Of a DNA stretch of 64,000 nt, positions 60,578 through 64,000 are shown piece by piece. Each line of letters begins with the position of its first letter. The first letter of the stretch is position 1. The stretch is from Paracerasibacillus soli (GTDB lineage: Bacteria > Bacillota > Bacilli > Bacillales > Amphibacillaceae): assembly GCF_034006335.1 (NCBI RefSeq), contig NZ_JAWDIQ010000003.1; one strand, written 5' to 3'. The notes under the pieces are model-generated. The model was not told the DNA's origin. It ran no database searches and worked only from the letters and a program-made list of their open reading frames with translations. The translations under genes were made by a program, and so were the position numbers.

Positions 60578-61127
60578 ATGGGGAAGCGCGCATTACTTAA
60601 TATTGATTATTCATATGACTTTGTCGCAGAAGATGGTAAATTAACATGTGGTATACCGGGTCAGGCTATCGAAGACGCAATAACTTCTATTACAAAGGAA
60701 TTTATCGAAACGGGAGACTTTGTCGTTATTGCAATGGATGCACATCATGAGGGTGATGATCTACATCCAGAAGCAAAAACGTTTCCGCCACATAACATTG
60801 TTGGAACACCAGGTCGTGAATTATATGGAAAGCTAGCAACGCTTTATGAAGATCATCAAGATAATCCGAATGTTTATTACACGGATAAGACGAGATATAG
60901 CGCTTTTGCCGGAACGGACATTGAATTGAAACTGCGTGAAAGGAATTGATGAAGTACATTTAGTTGGTGTATGTACAGATATTTGTATTTTGCATACTGC
61001 TGTTGATGCATATAATAAAGGATTTCAAGTTGTTGTGCATAAAGCTGGTGTTGCAAGTTTTAATAAAGCAGGTCATGAATATGCATTGCAACATTTTGAA
61101 AATGTAATTGGAGCAAAAGTTATATAA
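60578..61127 (+). CDS. pncA: Nicotinamidase-like isochorismatase-family hydrolase, one frameshift
   Basis: About 183 residues. Catalytic triad visible: Asp in LLNIDYSYDFV, Lys in TDKTRYSAF, Cys in LVGVCTDICILHTAVDA; metal-binding Asp/His in AMDAHHEGDDLHPEAKTFPPHN. A missing G near 60942 is repaired as LRERGIDEVHLVG. GGGGGAAT lies before the ATG. Converts nicotinamide to nicotinate for NAD salvage. Confidence 0.88.
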
Positions 61128-61130
61128 ATG

Positions 61131-61169
61131 GAAAGCTGCCTGAGTAGCGGGATACTTTAGGCGGCTTTT
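61131..61169 (+). terminator. Terminator after pncA
   Basis: AGCTGCCT/AGGCGGCT stem followed by T5. Confidence 0.85.
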
Positions 61170-61205
61170 TAGTAGTAGAAAATGATATTGCGCTGGGGGA
61201 TAAAA

Positions 61206-61697
61206 TTGTTTGAAACAGAAAGATGTATGATTCAATCTTTAAAAAAGGCAGATTATCATGATGTACAAGAGCTGTATTTCAACGAAGAAGTTAGAAAATA
61301 CCTTGGTGGAGTACGCTCAATTTCAGAAGATACAATGGAAAAAATGTTGGAAATAGGTGCAGGCGAGTATCATTGGACGATTAGAGAGAAACAAACAAAT
61401 GATTTTGTGGGCTCTGTTTCTCTTGGACCACATCACGATGGCACATATTTTGAAATATCCTACCAGTTATTACCGAAATGGTGGGGTGCAGGTTTTGCAA
61501 CAGAAGTTGTGCAAGTAATCTTACATTTTGCATTTGATCATTTGAAGCTTCCAAAAATAGTTGCAGAAACACAAGTCGCGAACATACCATCTTGTCAGCT
61601 TTTGGAGAGAATAGGTATGAAATTAGAGAGAACTACAATTAGATTTGGAGAAAAGCAAGCAATCTATGCTATGGAGGTTACCGCGTTTTCTTTGTAG
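61206..61697 (+). CDS. GNAT-family N-acetyltransferase (RimJ/RimL type)
   Basis: A 163-residue acetyl-CoA-dependent transferase: LFETERCMIQSLKKAD at the start (typical for this group), GSVSLGPHHDGTYFEISYQLLPKWWGAGFATEVV (acetyl-CoA loop) and AETQVANIPSCQLLERIGMKLE. TTG at 61206 follows GGGGGATAAAA and is preferred to the ATG at 61182. The acceptor is unknown. Confidence 0.85.
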   Translation: MFETERCMIQSLKKADYHDVQELYFNEEVRKYLGGVRSISEDTMEKMLEIGAGEYHWTIREKQTNDFVGSVSLGPHHDGTYFEISYQLLPKWWGAGFATEVVQVILHFAFDHLKLPKIVAETQVANIPSCQLLERIGMKLERTTIRFGEKQAIYAMEVTAFSL

Positions 61698-61757
61698 TTT
61701 TGTTATATCATGAAACTTATATATAAAATAAACGTATATATAGTGGAGGTGTCTTTA

Positions 61758-62005
61758 ATGAAAAATATATGATCTTTGCTGTTAGTTTTGTAGTATTATT
61801 TTCACTTTTTCAATTTCTAATGGGTTTGTTTCTTACATTTATATATACGCCGGATATGGAGTTAGCGTGGAGTGCAAGTGCAACATTATCCCATAAAGTA
61901 GTATTGAAAGGTGACTCCTTCTTCTTCACTTTCTTCTTCGCATTTCTTTCTGCCACAATCGCATATTTTATTCCACAAAAACTTAATATTGATCACAATA
62001 AATGA
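61758..62005 (+). CDS. Small two-helix membrane protein, one frameshift
   Basis: GGAGGTG is 8 bases before the ATG. One A is missing in the A5 at 61761-61765; restored it starts MKKYMIFAVSFVVLFSLFQ. About 82 residues, two membrane helices (the second FFFTFFFAFLSATIAYFI). No family recognised. Confidence 0.65.
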
Positions 62006-62025
62006 GATCCTTTATCAAACATAGA

Positions 62026-62055
62026 AAAATGCTTGGAATTGGTCCAAGCATTTTT
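62026..62055. terminator. Bidirectional terminator
   Basis: AAAAATGCTTGGA/TCCAAGCATTTTT stem. Confidence 0.9.
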
Positions 62056-62101
62056 AATGTTACTGTCAAAATGAAATGATTGCAGTATCTTATCTCAAAT
62101 C

Positions 62102-62714
62102 CTATGTCCGTATTAATGCTAGAAAGTGAGTTAAAATCTTCGCCGTTAGTCCCCAAATGACTCTACCTTCATATTCAGAAAAGTTCTTCGATATGTTGGA
62201 CGTGCCAATTATAATCTTTTCCGCCCACAATTTGATCAAATGGAAAGTTTTCTTCCGGAACTACCTCAAAATGTACATTGTATTTTTTAGGTTTAGTAGT
62301 TAGAAAGAAATCCAGTGGTACGGTAAATATTTCTGCAACCTCTCCTGAGAAAGGTGTAATCTGTTCGGGATGTTTTATTGTGCCTATAAACGGATAGATA
62401 ATACGCTGTTCACCAACATAATAATCAAGTGGGATGACATCGGTGACATGGTTTTGTTCAATACCTAATTCTTCGGATGTTTCTCGAATAGCGGTATGTT
62501 TTGGACTTTCATCGGTTGCATCCATTCTTCCACCTGGAAAACAAATATCACCTGGTTGACTACGTAATGTCATCGATCTAACTTCAAAAAGAATGTGGGT
62601 TTTATTGTCAATGTCTATGAGTGGTATGAGTACAGCAGACTTTTTGTATTGATTGTAGCCTAAAAGTTGTGATTGTCGATTTCTAAGTAATTGAAAAACA
62701 TCTGTTTTTTTCAA
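62102..62714 (-). CDS. NUDIX hydrolase (CoA pyrophosphatase-like), one frameshift
   Basis: About 204 residues. NUDIX box GGRMDATDESPKHTAIRETSEELGIE, preceded by RSQPGDICFPGG, the UPF0035 signature of CoA pyrophosphatases (YeaB/NudL). A missing T near 62181 shifts the tail; restored it reads IEELFSEYEGRVIWGLTAKILTHFL, the family C-terminus. TTG at 62714 follows GGGGGTG by six bases. Confidence 0.88.
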
Positions 62715-62902
62715 AATGAACACCCCCACTTCTATTATAGGATGTGTTGTAAAAAAATACGAATAGCTTTACACCTTTAAGGTAAATAGTTTGATTGTAT
62801 CGATTTGAATTTGCGGGTTAAACTAAAACACCTTTAGAAATTTACAAAAGTTAAAATATGCCTTTTGATATCAAAATTGGTTTTCTATGGAAGGTGCATT
62901 TA

Positions 62903-63544
62903 ATGAAGAAAAGTATTAAACTTCTTTTCATTTTAGTAGCATTGGTTGGTTTTCAGCAAAGTGCACAACGGTCTTTCGCTATGGGATTAGACATAAAAGT
63001 CGAACCTTCCTTTTCTTCTAATATGAATAGGAGTCTAACATTAAAAGAAGCAATAGAAATTGCTCAGAGAGAGGCTTTGCGCTGGAATAAAGATGCAATG
63101 TTATTTTTTGGGCTTAGTGTTGATAGAGATGAGTCACCAACAGGGATGGATGGTAGGCGAAAACATTGGAACATCCAATTTGGTATTCCTGGCAAGACGG
63201 ATTTGTATTTAGTCACTATCCGAGATGCAAAAGTGTGGAAAACAACACATTTGCCAAATGAATTAGAAAGCATGCCTGAAAAATACTTTATTCCTAGTTT
63301 TGAAGTATTTAAATATGACTCGCCCGAATTACTTAATAAAGGTCTAAAGATAACCAATATATATCCAGGAGACATCTTTGCCAAGGGATATCATTTCGGT
63401 TTCACTAAAAGTACGGAGAAAAACATGCCACTTGTGATGATAATTGGTTGGGACAAGTCTAGGAAAAGTATGATTTACTTACTATTTAATGCAATCACTG
63501 GGGAGTTGGAAGAAGAGTTTGAAAGAGAACAATATAAAAATTAA
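62903..63544 (+). CDS. Secreted protein of unknown function
   Basis: A 213-residue protein with GGAAGGTG before the ATG. Signal peptide (KKSIKLLFILVALVGFQQSAQRSFA), then LTLKEAIEIAQREALRWNKDAML and a beta-rich region with IGWDKSRKSMIYLLFNAITGELEEEF. The helix-plus-strand layout recalls PepSY-type domains, but the match is only structural. Intact. Confidence 0.65.
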   Translation: MKKSIKLLFILVALVGFQQSAQRSFAMGLDIKVEPSFSSNMNRSLTLKEAIEIAQREALRWNKDAMLFFGLSVDRDESPTGMDGRRKHWNIQFGIPGKTDLYLVTIRDAKVWKTTHLPNELESMPEKYFIPSFEVFKYDSPELLNKGLKITNIYPGDIFAKGYHFGFTKSTEKNMPLVMIIGWDKSRKSMIYLLFNAITGELEEEFEREQYKN

Positions 63545-63644
63545 TGCAGGTGAGTGCAATAAAATGATTACATTATTACTTTATATACATATGAACGGAG
63601 TATTAACCCCATAATATTTATAAGAAGAAGAAGAGGTGAGTGAC

Positions 63645-64000
63645 ATGGAAAATTACTATAAGAATTATAATAAATCTTTTATAAATGGAAAATGGATACA
63701 TGGAGACATTGACTCAAAGAAAACTGATATTTTGAATCCATATAATAATGAAGTATTAACAGTGTTACCCTCGCGTCTTTAGACCAAATTCGCGGAGCTT
63801 TTATCATAGCCGAAGAGGCGCAAAAGGATTGGGCACATAGCAGTGTGGAAGAACGAAAAGAAATGTTTACGAAAATGGCAGAGTACTTTCAAAATAATAA
63901 AGACGAGATGATAAAGGTCGCAAGTAAGGAAACAGGAGGAACACTATTAAAGGCAGAACTTGAAATAAATTTAACGATTGATGTGTTAAAGGAAACGTTT
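63645..64000 (+). CDS. Aldehyde dehydrogenase-family protein, N-terminal part (cut by window edge), one frameshift
   Basis: Begins at an ATG after AAGAGGTG. SFINGKWIHG and DILNPYNNEVL are the usual N-terminal strands, followed after a missing G near 63764 by VTLASLDQIRGAFIIAEEAQKDWAHSSVEERKEMFTKMAEYFQNN and a VASKETGGTLLKAELEI helix, as in NAD(P)-dependent aldehyde dehydrogenases. The catalytic Cys lies beyond the window. Confidence 0.88.

Overview
The window is a low-GC, dense, mixed-strand chromosomal segment of a spore-forming Bacillaceae bacterium, probably halotolerant (Oceanobacillus/Virgibacillus/Ornithinibacillus-like). This rests on strong AGGAGG ribosome sites with GTG/TTG starts, B. 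subtilis-type gene sets (ykoFEDC behind a TPP riboswitch, yclNOPQ behind Fur boxes, ytzI, yuzA, pdxK, type 2 IPP isomerase), an EhuBCDA ectoine importer, a glycine-betaine binding protein and collagen-like/CgeB-like surface genes. The species cannot be fixed from sequence reading alone.

Layout. 1-8.2 kb: surface glycan region with a family 2 glycosyltransferase (cut by the window edge), a collagen-tailed NTTRR-F1-like protein, a CgeB-like glycosyltransferase, and a four-enzyme set (UDP-sugar 6-dehydrogenase, DegT aminotransferase, Gfo/Idh oxidoreductase, hexapeptide acetyltransferase) matching the WbpA/E/B/D route to UDP-GlcNAc(3NAc)A. A fold-back repeat (4.5-5.1 kb) sits inside it and an IS4-family element (8.2-9.7 kb) at its 3' end. 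10-13.5 kb: HMA metal-binding protein, CPG-type P1B ATPase and a DUF1646 carrier. 13.5-17.4 kb: TPP riboswitch and ykoFEDC thiamine/HMP importer. 17.4-23.3 kb: permease, tRNA-Thr, a 42-bp repeat array, tRNA-Ser, and cadCA flanked by two small SHOCT-type proteins. 23.4-24.1 kb: second fold-back repeat. 24-38 kb: ddl, betaine-binding lipoprotein, nitroreductase, deaminase, D,D-carboxypeptidase, MFS transporter, pepT, sulfurtransferase/tag, chemoreceptor. 37.5-41.8 kb: GntR regulator and a methionine gamma-lyase-like enzyme, then three tandem near-identical T-box riboswitches (specifier read as UAC, Tyr) before an NhaC-family carrier. 42-48 kb: MBL hydrolases, aldo/keto reductase, fni, DsbA/FrnE protein. 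48-52 kb: Fur-controlled yclNOPQ-like siderophore importer. 52-58 kb: foldase-like lipoprotein, murB, ehuBCDA. 58-64 kb: ytzI, DUF456, pdxK, pncA, GNAT, NUDIX, a secreted protein and a truncated aldehyde dehydrogenase.

Caveat: about 40 single-base frameshifts interrupt well-conserved genes, mostly one base missing from a short homopolymer. Downstream frames stay intact and even a cell-wall gene expected to be essential (ddl) is hit, so these look like sequencing/assembly errors. Such genes are listed as one CDS with the break position.

The most noteworthy features are the triple T-box array, the paired fold-back elements, the tRNA-Thr fragment next to the 42-bp array, and the nucleotide-sugar cluster associated with collagen-like and CgeB-like surface genes.
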